A stretch of 64,000 nucleotides of DNA from Lachnospiraceae bacterium (GTDB lineage Bacteria; Bacillota; Clostridia; Lachnospirales; Lachnospiraceae), in the NCBI GenBank assembly GCA_017503735.1, contig JAFVSN010000017.1:62001-126000 (forward strand). Direction: 5' to 3'. Both the position numbers and the translations under genes were made by a program. Below the pieces are notes generated by a model. That model searched no databases. It was not told the DNA's origin and saw only the letters and a program-made list of their open reading frames with translations. The number at the start of each line of letters is the position of its first letter. Within the stretch, counting starts at the first letter, position 1. This document shows, in pieces, positions 6,713 to 15,389 of this stretch.

Positions 6713-9127
6713 TTGGTTCCAATGAAAACAACCAAAGATACATATAAGAATACAAAAGCTACTTTACTAAAATACTTCTGTGCCGTACTGTTTTTAATAT
6801 GTTGTATTTGTATCCCCCCTGTAACAGATGCAAATGCAGCTTTATTAACGGTACACGATTATGTAAACAATGATACATATAACTATTCAAGAGCGGCCAT
6901 ATCCTATTGTATTAACGGAGAATCTGTCACAACAGAATATCCGGGACTGATTTTATCAAACGGCGCCGCAGTCGGTCCTTTTCACACGTTATTTGAGGAT
7001 TGTTTAGGCATATCCACCGATTATTCGGATGGCAATAAAACATTTACAATCAGTAACGGCAAAACTTCAATTAAAATGACGCTGGGAAACACCGAAGCAA
7101 TTGTAAACGGAAAAACACAAGTCATGAATAATGCACCGTTTATCTATTCTTTTGATAAATCAACCGAGAAATTTTTGTATGTACCAACCCGTTTTGTGGC
7201 AGAGACCTTCGGATATGACTATCACTGGGACAGTACAACCTCCACCGTGACAATCCAGCGTCCGCATACCATTTATGACGGAAAAACAAAGCTGAATTAT
7301 ACCGGGACACATCCAATCTGTTTCATAAACGGCAAGGAATTAGTTTCGTCTCAATTTCCCGGATATTTCTTTGATGAAATCGCTTATTTTTCTGCAGAAG
7401 AAATTTTCAAGAATAGCGGACTTGCCTCTTACTATTACGGAGAGGGGAGTGGGTTAATCGTTTTGCAGGCAAATGATACCATGGTACGCCTTGTTTTAGA
7501 CAGTCCCGTGGTTTATATTAACGATGAACCCTTACTAATGGATTCGGTTCCGCGTCTTATTACAACACCGAATGCAAAAAAGGCAACCATCTATATTCCT
7601 GCAGAATTGGTAGCAAAAGCATTAGGATATACCGTTTCCTTCCAAAAAGAAACCTTGTATATTTCCGGTTCCTTAAAAGAAGATTCTACGATTCCTGTTC
7701 CGCAAGAACCGGTTTTGCCGGGGGATATAGTACCGGATACAGCCACCTACGGAGAACTTTTGTTTTCTTTTGATACACATGAACAAGTTATTTCTTATCA
7801 TGAAACCAAAGGTATTCCGATACCGACTGCATTTAAAGCATATACTTGTCTGAATTCCGATGCTTTGTATTTAAAAGGAATCAACGAATCGGATATGAGA
7901 ATTACTGACAAAGCGGATGTCATTGAAATCACCATTTCCGGATACTTTAATCCATATGAAGGAAAGGTTTCATTTCTTCCGAATGCGTCCTATTTAAACT
8001 ATTGTTATTTTACGGGAAGTAATACAATTAAAATTGTTATTATCAAATCAAAGGATTTACATTATTACACGTATTCCGCCCCTGACGGATGTGTAATCCA
8101 TTTCACCGAAATGCAGGGATTGTATCAAGATTATTTAAAGTTTAGTAATTCCGTATCGGATCAAGTTTCTTCCGATACGGATCAGGAACTGAATACAGAT
8201 ACAACCGATATTTTTTCCGGTACAGACATGTCGCAATACTTTCCGGATGCGGTATTTTCCCGGAATCACTTTATCATACGGTTACCCGAAGGCATTACAC
8301 AGCGTTCTGTAACGGACTATGACGATTATCATAACAAACGCTTTACGATATCTTTCCCAGGCAATCATTTGTCCTTTTTAACGGAGCAGGACACCTATAA
8401 TCCTGTAAAAACATTAAAAAATGTACAATTTAATTATAAAGCAGCAGATAACACCACAATAATTACATTCCAAACCACAAAAATTCAAGGATATTCTATT
8501 ACAATTGCAGGAGGGTTTCTTGCAGTTCAAATTGATGATCCTTCAGAACTTTATGATAAAATTGTAGTATTGGATGCTGGACACGGCGGTATTGATCCGG
8601 GTACATTACGCGGAAAAGTTTACGAAAAAAATGTAAACTATAACGTTATTAATGTGTATGCACCGGAATATTTTAAAGACTCCGATATTAAGGTATATTT
8701 TACGAGAACAACTGACGAAAAGATTGCATTACAAGCACGTGCGGATTTTGCAGCATCCGTACAGGCCGATTTCTTTATCAGTTTTCATGTAAATGCACAT
8801 TCTAATTCGGCAGTTAACGGAACAAGTGTCTATTATTCCGCTTCAAATAACAAAGCTACTGCAACAGGATTAAAGAGTTCGTATATTGCTACAACATTAG
8901 CGAAAGAATTGTCTTCCGCATGGAATACCAAAAACCGAGGTATTTTATCCGAAAAGTTCGTAGTAATACATAACAATACAGTACCTGCCGTTTTAATAGA
9001 ATGCGGTTTTATTACAAATGACAGCGATTTTGAAAAAATCAAGGACACCGCTTATCAAAAGAAAGCCGCAAAAGCAATTTTTGACGCCGTATCCGAAATT
9101 TTTGATAAATATCCTACCAAAAGATAA
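6713..9127 (+). CDS. Secreted N-acetylmuramoyl-L-alanine amidase
   Basis: 804 residues. A signal peptide covers roughly residues 1-44, ending near TDANA-A. Two repeats resembling the copper-amine-oxidase N-terminal (stalk) domain follow, about 50-165 and 190-325, each with a CFINGKEL/YCINGES-type entry and a YVPTRFVAETFGY or YIPAELVAKALGY close. A beta-rich AMIN-like region lies around 500-610 and an Amidase_3 domain from about 618 to the end. Zinc and catalytic residues are visible in LDAGHGG, VYEKN, SFHVNAH and LIECGF. It cleaves the peptide stem from peptidoglycan muramic acid outside the cell. The start is TTG 6713, 4 bases after AAAGGTGG; ATG 6722 is the alternative. It precedes the YngK-like gene by 50 bases. 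Confidence 0.93.
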   Translation: MVPMKTTKDTYKNTKATLLKYFCAVLFLICCICIPPVTDANAALLTVHDYVNNDTYNYSRAAISYCINGESVTTEYPGLILSNGAAVGPFHTLFEDCLGISTDYSDGNKTFTISNGKTSIKMTLGNTEAIVNGKTQVMNNAPFIYSFDKSTEKFLYVPTRFVAETFGYDYHWDSTTSTVTIQRPHTIYDGKTKLNYTGTHPICFINGKELVSSQFPGYFFDEIAYFSAEEIFKNSGLASYYYGEGSGLIVLQANDTMVRLVLDSPVVYINDEPLLMDSVPRLITTPNAKKATIYIPAELVAKALGYTVSFQKETLYISGSLKEDSTIPVPQEPVLPGDIVPDTATYGELLFSFDTHEQVISYHETKGIPIPTAFKAYTCLNSDALYLKGINESDMRITDKADVIEITISGYFNPYEGKVSFLPNASYLNYCYFTGSNTIKIVIIKSKDLHYYTYSAPDGCVIHFTEMQGLYQDYLKFSNSVSDQVSSDTDQELNTDTTDIFSGTDMSQYFPDAVFSRNHFIIRLPEGITQRSVTDYDDYHNKRFTISFPGNHLSFLTEQDTYNPVKTLKNVQFNYKAADNTTIITFQTTKIQGYSITIAGGFLAVQIDDPSELYDKIVVLDAGHGGIDPGTLRGKVYEKNVNYNVINVYAPEYFKDSDIKVYFTRTTDEKIALQARADFAASVQADFFISFHVNAHSNSAVNGTSVYYSASNNKATATGLKSSYIATTLAKELSSAWNTKNRGILSEKFVVIHNNTVPAVLIECGFITNDSDFEKIKDTAYQKKAAKAIFDAVSEIFDKYPTKR

Positions 9128-9177
9128 TATAGGAGATTCCCGGAACCCGTAAACGTATAAGTAGATAGGAGAATCAT

Positions 9178-10947
9178 ATGAGTATAACAAAGTGGAAGAG
9201 AAACGGGCTGATACTGGCAATCATATTATTATTTTCAAGTGTTTTTTTGAGTCAAAAAAGTTATGCAAACGCTTCAACATTACATATTTCGGCCGAATAT
9301 GACGCACACACACTTAGCTCTGCAATGGAAGTTAAACTGTCCGTTACAAGTTCTTCGGATCTGGTTATGTTGAAATATGCATATGCCAGAGTGGGATTGA
9401 GTCGATATTTTACACTACACGAAGAAAACGGATATTCCATAAATAAAAACGAGGACAGCGTGTATTCTTTTCATGTGACACAAAACGGCTACGTTTCCGT
9501 GTTTGCCCAAAACGCAGCCGGCGAAGAATATTTACTGAAATTTAATGTTAAAAATATAGATACCGAAGCTCCAGAGATTTCTGTTACAACAGAAGAGCAT
9601 TCCGATATGTTTTTTGTAAATGTACTTGCAAAAGATGATCGTTCCGACTCTGTATCTATTCAATACACGGAAGGTGCCTATGGTTCTGTATCCGATAGCG
9701 TCTGGCGTACCTCACAAAGTTTTCAAAACGAAAGAACTTTATATTTAAAACCGGGAAAATATTCTTTTTTAGCAAAGGATTCTGCCGGAAATGCTCAAAT
9801 TTATATCTATAAATTCGGTGAAGAAAACGTTTCTGAAGAAGAATTTCGTGCGGTATGGATTTCTTACTTGGATTTTAAGACCACCGGCTATACAAAGGAT
9901 GAATTTCAAACAAAGATTCAAACAATGTTTGACGACGTAAAAAGAATGAAAATGAATGCCGTGGTTGTTCATGTACGTCCTTTTGGTGACGCATTTTATC
10001 CTTCCGAATATTTTCCATGGTCCAGATATGTTTCCGGAAAACAAGGGAAAAATCCGGGATTTGATCCCTTGGAAATCATGATAAATGAGGCGCATGAAAG
10101 AGGGCTTGAATTCCATGCATGGTTAAATCCGTATCGAATTACGTCCAGTTCCACAAATGTCTATGATTTAAGTGCAGATAATCCCGCAAGAATCTATCGA
10201 ACAGACAAAAAAACAAGCAATGACCGCAATGTATTATCCTTCGAAGGAAAATTATATTATAATCCGTCCGTTAAAGAAGTTCAAACACTTATCGTAGACG
10301 GAATCAAAGAAATCGTTACCAATTATGATGTAGACGGAATTCATTTTGATGACTATTTTTATCCAATGCTTGGTAAAAATTTCACAAGCAATTTTGATGC
10401 AAAAGAATACAATTCCTACAAAAACAAAAAGCTAAGTTTAAACAGTACTTATATGTCCATCATGGATTGGCGCAGGGATAACGTGAATACCTTAATACGA
10501 ACCATTTATTCTGCGGTAAAGGAGATTAACCCGGACGTTGTATTCGGTGTTAGCCCGGGAGGCTTTATGGATGCTTTAAAAGCCGATGATAAGTATTATG
10601 TGGATTTCGAAACGTGGCTCAGCCATGACGGATATATCGATTATTTATGTCCGCAGCTTTATTGGAGCAATGACCATAGTATTTATCCTTTTAATCATAT
10701 TTTAGATCGCTTTATAAAAGCGGTAAAGAATCCGGACGTAAAGTTATATGTCGGTGTAGGCGCATACAAAGCCGGAATTAAATCTGAAGGAACCGCCTGG
10801 TATAAAAACGCATTTGTTCTTCGTGACATGATTCGTTATGCAAGAGAAACAAATAATGTCGACGGATATATTTTATACAGTTACAAGGATATTATTGCAA
10901 AACGCAGTCATTCGGCAATTATTAACTTACTGAGGGAATTTAGGTAA
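9178..10947 (+). CDS. Secreted YngK-like glycoside hydrolase (GHL10/DUF187)
   Basis: 589 residues. A signal peptide (about 1-32, LLFSSVFLSQKSYANA) is followed by about 190 residues of beta-rich, Ig-like sequence. The GHL10 domain spans about 220-560, with the signatures EEFRAVWISYLDF, NAVVVHVRPFGDAFYPSEYFPWS, EFHAWLNPYRI and VDGIHFDDYFYP. The FDDYF acid pair is a likely catalytic site of this TIM-barrel family. YngK relatives are thought to act on envelope or exopolysaccharide glycans, and the adjacent amidase suggests cell-wall remodelling. The ATG lies 6 bases after ATAGGAG. Substrate unknown. Confidence 0.88.
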   Translation: MSITKWKRNGLILAIILLFSSVFLSQKSYANASTLHISAEYDAHTLSSAMEVKLSVTSSSDLVMLKYAYARVGLSRYFTLHEENGYSINKNEDSVYSFHVTQNGYVSVFAQNAAGEEYLLKFNVKNIDTEAPEISVTTEEHSDMFFVNVLAKDDRSDSVSIQYTEGAYGSVSDSVWRTSQSFQNERTLYLKPGKYSFLAKDSAGNAQIYIYKFGEENVSEEEFRAVWISYLDFKTTGYTKDEFQTKIQTMFDDVKRMKMNAVVVHVRPFGDAFYPSEYFPWSRYVSGKQGKNPGFDPLEIMINEAHERGLEFHAWLNPYRITSSSTNVYDLSADNPARIYRTDKKTSNDRNVLSFEGKLYYNPSVKEVQTLIVDGIKEIVTNYDVDGIHFDDYFYPMLGKNFTSNFDAKEYNSYKNKKLSLNSTYMSIMDWRRDNVNTLIRTIYSAVKEINPDVVFGVSPGGFMDALKADDKYYVDFETWLSHDGYIDYLCPQLYWSNDHSIYPFNHILDRFIKAVKNPDVKLYVGVGAYKAGIKSEGTAWYKNAFVLRDMIRYARETNNVDGYILYSYKDIIAKRSHSAIINLLREFR

Positions 10948-10974
10948 AAACCACTCTTTCCACTCTTTTATACC

Positions 10975-11014
10975 TACAAAATTTCGTTAAACTATGGTTT
11001 AGCGCAATTTTGTA
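10975..11014. promoter_or_regulatory. dif-like imperfect palindrome upstream of the recombinase
   Basis: Two 18-base arms (10975-10992, TACAAAATTTCGTTAAAC, and 10997-11014) match at 16 of 18 positions as inverted repeats around a 4-base centre, TATG. It ends 75 bases before a XerS-like recombinase gene, where difSL sites sit in streptococci and lactococci. A terminator for the preceding gene is the main alternative, but the stem is A/T rich and no long T run follows. Confidence 0.45.
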
Positions 11015-11088
11015 TATACTGCTCTAGCATTGTTTTTCGTAATACTATGTACTTATCACTGGCCATACGCCTTGTTTTGGAGGTTTTA

Positions 11089-12144
11089 ATGGAAACACGC
11101 ACGTATCATGAACAAACAACAATTCAAAACACGAAACGTCTCCGAGAATTGATTTCGGATTTACCAAATTATGTTTCCACATTTTTTCGTGGAATCGAAC
11201 CGATTACCGCATCCCGTACACGAATTGCTTATGCATTTGATTTACATGTTTTTTTTGAATACCTTTCTGCAACCAATCCGTTATGCCAGGGAAAACCGTT
11301 AAAGGATATTTCTTTTGATATTCTGACTCAGCTGACGCCTATGGATATCGAAGAATATTTGGAATATTTAAAATTGTATACAAACAAAGAAGGAAAAGAA
11401 ATTACGAACAATGAGCGCGGGATTAAACGCAAGCTCTCTTCTTTGCGTACGTTTTATCGCTATTTTCATGCCAACCGAATGATTTCCGAAAATCCCACCT
11501 TACAGGTTACTATGCCGAAAATTCATGAAAAAAACATCATTCGTTTTGAACCGAACGAAGCTGCGGATTTCTTAGATCAGGTAGAAAGCGGTGCTCGGCT
11601 TTCAAAACAACAGCAAGTACGTCATGAATCAAGCAAAACCCGTGATTTAGCATTAACTACGCTTCTTTTAGGAACCGGAATCCGTGTTTCGGAATGCGTG
11701 GGGATTGATATCAAAGATATTGATTTTTCCAGTGATCGTATTAACATTGTTCGAAAAGGCGGTTATGAATCCTTTGTTTATTTCGGGGATGAAGTTAGAG
11801 AAGCCTTACTCTCCTATTTTGAAGAAAGGAAAAAGTTAGTACCGAAAGAAGGTCATGAAAACGCATTCTTTTTATCCAATCGAATGCAACGCATCAGTGT
11901 ACGTAATGTAGAAGTTTTAGTTAAGAAATATGCAAGAGTTGTTACTACCGTAAAAAAGATCACACCACACAAATTGCGTAGCACTTACGGTACGGAGCTT
12001 TACAAAGAGACCGGTGACATTTATTTGGTAGCCGATGTCTTAGGTCATAAAGATGTAAATACCACTCGTAAGCACTACGCAGATATTGAGGAAGAAAGAC
12101 GTCGCAGTGCCAAAAATGCCGTGACACTACGAGAAAAAAAATAA
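11089..12144 (+). CDS. XerS-like tyrosine recombinase
   Basis: 351 residues, close to streptococcal XerS (about 356) and longer than XerC/XerD (about 300). A SAM-like core-binding domain covers about 35-135 and the catalytic domain about 155-340. All catalytic residues are present: R199 (GTGIRVSE), K223 (VRKGG), H294 and R297 (HKLRST), H320 (LGHKD) and the nucleophile Y330 (RKHYADI). It most likely resolves chromosome dimers; no phage or integron genes surround it. TTGGAGG precedes ATG 11089; the frame extends upstream to 11047 without a binding site. A candidate dif site lies just upstream. Confidence 0.85.
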   Translation: METRTYHEQTTIQNTKRLRELISDLPNYVSTFFRGIEPITASRTRIAYAFDLHVFFEYLSATNPLCQGKPLKDISFDILTQLTPMDIEEYLEYLKLYTNKEGKEITNNERGIKRKLSSLRTFYRYFHANRMISENPTLQVTMPKIHEKNIIRFEPNEAADFLDQVESGARLSKQQQVRHESSKTRDLALTTLLLGTGIRVSECVGIDIKDIDFSSDRINIVRKGGYESFVYFGDEVREALLSYFEERKKLVPKEGHENAFFLSNRMQRISVRNVEVLVKKYARVVTTVKKITPHKLRSTYGTELYKETGDIYLVADVLGHKDVNTTRKHYADIEEERRRSAKNAVTLREKK

Positions 12145-12174
12145 TGTAATTTTCAAGCTTAATAACGATAACGG

Positions 12175-12540
12175 TTACATTTTGTAATCATTGATGATAC
12201 GTTCCAATTCCATAATATCGGTCGGTGTCAACAATTGATTCTTTAAGTATTCTACAAGAAAATTGTTTAAGGAACCGTTATATACTTTATCCAATAAGGC
12301 TTTTGTTTCAATGTTCTGTACTGTTCTCTTTGAAATCAAAGCCCTGCAAATGAACCCCGGATCTTCTCTGCGAACCGCCCCCTTCTCAATCAAACGGTTA
12401 ATCACAGTATATGTAGTGTTCTTTTCCCAGCCGACATATTCTTTAATAATCTTTGAAATATCTTTTGCCGCCAGTACTTTATTGGACCAAAGCAATTCCA
12501 TAATATTTAATTCGCCTTCATGTAATCGAATATCACCCAT
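12175..12540 (-). CDS. BlaI/MecI-family repressor
   Basis: 121 residues. The N-terminal winged helix (HEGELNIMELLWSNKVLAAKDISKII, then NTTYTVINRLIEKGAVRRE) is typical of BlaI/MecI regulators of beta-lactam response; the C-terminal helices form the dimer and protease-cleavage region. Usually a BlaR1/MecR1 M56 sensor-protease lies next to it; none is present here, nor is a beta-lactamase. The ATG at 12540 is chosen because AAAGGGG lies 9 bases upstream; the frame extends 20 codons further without a binding site. Its promoter carries a dyad over the -10 element, suggesting autorepression. It converges on the recombinase gene. Confidence 0.85.
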   Translation of the reverse strand: MGDIRLHEGELNIMELLWSNKVLAAKDISKIIKEYVGWEKNTTYTVINRLIEKGAVRREDPGFICRALISKRTVQNIETKALLDKVYNGSLNNFLVEYLKNQLLTPTDIMELERIINDYKM

Positions 12541-12635
12541 GAAATTCAACCCCTTTACACCTGATTCTACACTTGTATCAATTAAACGCATGCAATACAA
12601 CTGTTCTCAAATATTCTCGAGCGACGGTGTAGTTC

Positions 12636-12665
12636 AATTCTACCATATTAGAATTCAAAAAGCAA
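12636..12665 (-). promoter_or_regulatory. blaI-like promoter with overlapping dyad
   Basis: On the minus strand TTGCTT (12660-12665) and TAGAAT (12637-12642) are 17 bases apart. AATTCTA (12636-12642) and TAGAATT (12649-12655) form a perfect 7-bp dyad covering the -10 element, a plausible repressor site. Confidence 0.55.
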
Positions 12666-12703
12666 GTATAAAATGCATTTTTTGTCAAAAAAGAGCATTT
12701 TAA

Positions 12704-13930
12704 TTATTTCAAACAAAAAATTGCATAATAAGGAATTTGGTATAACACAGATGTAGAATAAAAATTTTCAAATCCAAAACGATAATACTTTTCTCCTGTT
12801 TTTCCAGCATTTGCCTGATAAGAAGCAATGCTTTTTGCCTTTCCGCTCATTGAAGTTCTAAGTTCTACAGGTGTCTCACTATCATTTTTATTTAAAACAA
12901 AATCCACCTTTGCCTGCGCATCTGATTCCCAAAAACATAGCTGATATGCTCCACTTGCACTCAAGGTCTGCATTACATAATTTTCTAGCAAAGCTTTTCT
13001 TGTTTCTTCAGTTTCCAACCCATAAAATGCCGATGACAACATTCCAACATCCGGAAGATATAATTTAAAGTGTCCGTCTTTACTTTGTTCATTCAAACGA
13101 AGCACCATTCCGCTCTCCTCCAGCAAAGCTATACTATCCTTATATAGAGCGTAAGTAACACCTTTTCGTATGGAATTGAATCGAAATTTCTTATTCTCAC
13201 GCTTTAACTGATCCGGAAGAACTTGCATTACCTGGTCCGCTTTCCCCGCGACTTTCTCATCCCATATTACATCAGTAAGCATACGCATTCTACTCCTCAG
13301 CATGCAATGAACTTCATTAATATTAACGATGGATTTTGATGAAATATATTCGTTTACAGCGGCAGGCATCCCCCCCACCAATAAATACTCTTCAAACAAA
13401 GCAAGTAATTCCTGATGCACAATATCCGGCACCGGCTTTTGATTTTGAAAATGCGCCTGAATAATATCAATATACCAATCACTTCCGACTGCAGATAAAA
13501 ACTCATCAAATCCCATTGGAAACAGACGACATATTTGAAACTTTTTTTCTGTTTCCGGAGTAGGTAACAGTCCGGTTATTCCGACAAAAGATAACCCGCT
13601 TGACTCATGAGAAAGTGACTCAAATAATGCCGGGCAAAAAGTGATTTCATCCAAAATAATCAACACGTCAGATAAATACCTCTCATCAAACTGAAAAAAT
13701 TGTGCGATTGTTTTAGATACTGTTTCGCCGTTTAGAAGACTTTCCGAAAAAAACTGCTCTGCTACCCTGTTTAACTCAAAATTCACATATAAATACTGGG
13801 GATAATATGCTAAAGCAAATTCAATAGCCAAATAAGTTTTTCCGGTTCCTTTAGTGCCCACCAACAAAAACGGAACTTTCGTTCCGTTTTCTTTCCAACT
13901 AATTAAATTTTTGATCGCATTCCGTTTCAT
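12704..13930 (-). CDS. AAA ATPase with DUF4143 (copy 1)
   Basis: 408 residues. The Walker A motif GTKGTGKT lies at 25-32 and Walker B near residues 90-100 (LIILDEITFCP). A DUF4143-type C-terminal region follows, ending with the restriction-endonuclease-like ALCFWESDAQAKVDFVL/ELRTSMSGKAKSI segment seen in this family. These ATPases are scattered widely in anaerobes and have no agreed function; defence or mobile-element roles have been suggested. The gene lies 30 bases behind the rluD-type gene at the tail of the large division/elongation cluster and has its own AAGGAG site. It is a distant relative of the protein at 35004-36338. Confidence 0.8.
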   Translation of the reverse strand: MKRNAIKNLISWKENGTKVPFLLVGTKGTGKTYLAIEFALAYYPQYLYVNFELNRVAEQFFSESLLNGETVSKTIAQFFQFDERYLSDVLIILDEITFCPALFESLSHESSGLSFVGITGLLPTPETEKKFQICRLFPMGFDEFLSAVGSDWYIDIIQAHFQNQKPVPDIVHQELLALFEEYLLVGGMPAAVNEYISSKSIVNINEVHCMLRSRMRMLTDVIWDEKVAGKADQVMQVLPDQLKRENKKFRFNSIRKGVTYALYKDSIALLEESGMVLRLNEQSKDGHFKLYLPDVGMLSSAFYGLETEETRKALLENYVMQTLSASGAYQLCFWESDAQAKVDFVLNKNDSETPVELRTSMSGKAKSIASYQANAGKTGEKYYRFGFENFYSTSVLYQIPYYAIFCLK

Positions 13931-13960
13931 ACCGATACAAAACTCCTTCCTAAAATAAAA

Positions 13961-14887
13961 TCAGCCGTATTGATTACGAAACTTCTGTATCAATTCTTGA
14001 AAATATACAGGCAAATCTGATGAAAACTCCATATACTTTCCGGTTGTAGGATGAACAAAACCAAGTACGCCGGCATGCAGTGTCTGGCCGGTTAATTGGA
14101 ACGGATCCTTTTTCGGTCCGTACACCGTATCCCCCAACAACGGATGCCCCAGACTGGTCATGTGGACACGAATCTGATGCGTTCTTCCCGTTTCCAATTG
14201 ACAAACAATATGGGAATATTTTGTCCCGAACATTTCTTTTACAAGATAATTCGTCGCAGCATATTTTCCTTTATTCGGATTTACCATCATCTTCATCCGT
14301 TCTTCCGGATTTCTGCTGATAAAGGACTCTATCCGTCCTTCCGGTTCTTTAAACACACCATAAACCAATGCATCGTAACGTCTTGTAATGCTGTGTTCTT
14401 TAAACTGTTCCGCTAAATTTCGATGCGCAGCATCGTTTTTACATGCAACAATAATCCCTGTTGTATCCTTATCGATTCGATGTACAATTCCCGGACGTAA
14501 AATACCGTTAATTCCGGAAAGCGAACCCTTGCAATGGTATAACAACCCGTTTACCAGAGTCCCGGTATAATGACCGGCTGCCGGATGAACCACAAGTCCC
14601 TTAGGTTTATTTACTACAATAACATCCTCATCTTCATAAATGATTTCCAGCGGAATATCCTCAGCATCGACCTCTAACCCTTCCGGAGCCGGAATCAACA
14701 CCTTAATCTCGTCTCCTTCTTTTACAAAGTCCTTCGCCCGCCCGGTATTTCCGTTAATCCATGCGCCACCGCTTTCGATTAATTTCTGTACATAGGATCT
14801 TGAAACTTCTGTATAATTTACGGCAATACATTTGTCTAACCGAAGCCCTGCATCAGATTCCTTTGCTATGAATTTGATTTCTTCCAT
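13961..14887 (-). CDS. RluD-family 23S rRNA pseudouridine synthase
   Basis: 308 residues. An N-terminal S4 RNA-binding domain (about 14-75, LRLDKCIAVNYTEVSRSYVQKLI) is followed by the RluA/RluD catalytic domain with HRIDKDTTG; D139 is the catalytic aspartate. GRTHQIRVHMTSLGHPLLGDTVYG is the conserved C-terminal signature. Homologues (Bacillus YlyB) isomerise uridines in large-subunit rRNA; the exact sites here are not shown. Its start overlaps the end of lspA by 22 bases, the order lspA-ylyB being conserved in Firmicutes. Confidence 0.93.
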   Translation of the reverse strand: MEEIKFIAKESDAGLRLDKCIAVNYTEVSRSYVQKLIESGGAWINGNTGRAKDFVKEGDEIKVLIPAPEGLEVDAEDIPLEIIYEDEDVIVVNKPKGLVVHPAAGHYTGTLVNGLLYHCKGSLSGINGILRPGIVHRIDKDTTGIIVACKNDAAHRNLAEQFKEHSITRRYDALVYGVFKEPEGRIESFISRNPEERMKMMVNPNKGKYAATNYLVKEMFGTKYSHIVCQLETGRTHQIRVHMTSLGHPLLGDTVYGPKKDPFQLTGQTLHAGVLGFVHPTTGKYMEFSSDLPVYFQELIQKFRNQYG

Positions 14888-15372
14888 TTAAAATCCTCGT
14901 CTTTGTAATAAAAAATCCATAATGCGCACATTAAAATTGCTCCACAGGTAATACCGATATCTGCCACGTTAAATACCGGGAAATTAATCAAATCAAAGGA
15001 AAACATATCTGTTACCTTACCGAATGCAATACGATCGATAATATTCCCAATGCCACCGGCAACAATAATCGCAAGTGTAAATCGCATCGGACGCATCTTT
15101 TTTTCTTTTGGAAGCCAAAAATAGCATGCAATCACAGCAATCATTGCTACCACAGAAAAAATTGTCAAAATCGATGTATGGTTGTGAAAGATTCCGAAAG
15201 ATGCTCCCGTATTATAAATCAATCGAAAGGAAAAAACATCTTTCCACACAATAATCGGATCGGTTACTAAAACTTCTCTTGCCCATAACTTTGTCAGTTG
15301 ATCCGCCACAATAAGAACACCGAATAAACAAAAATGAATAATACAATCGATGATAAAACGTTTTCGATTCAT
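14866..15372 (-). CDS. lspA: Lipoprotein signal peptidase LspA
   Basis: 168 residues with four membrane helices. The catalytic aspartates are D113 (GGIGNIIDRI) and D138 (FNVADIGI), and the NTGASFG motif lies near residue 54. It cleaves the signal peptide of diacylated prolipoproteins at the lipobox cysteine; the carboxypeptidase at 20701 in this same cluster has such a lipobox. It overlaps the rluD-type gene and follows aroB by 17 bases. Confidence 0.96.
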   Translation of the reverse strand: MNRKRFIIDCIIHFCLFGVLIVADQLTKLWAREVLVTDPIIVWKDVFSFRLIYNTGASFGIFHNHTSILTIFSVVAMIAVIACYFWLPKEKKMRPMRFTLAIIVAGGIGNIIDRIAFGKVTDMFSFDLINFPVFNVADIGITCGAILMCALWIFYYKDEDFKWKKSNS

Positions 15373-15389
15373 GAAACGTCCCCCTTTTT

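Noticed and set aside
12143-12181. AATGTAA/TTACATT inverted arms between the recombinase and blaI-like genes
   Set aside because: The stem is short and A/T rich with a long loop, and overlaps the blaI stop; too weak to call a terminator.
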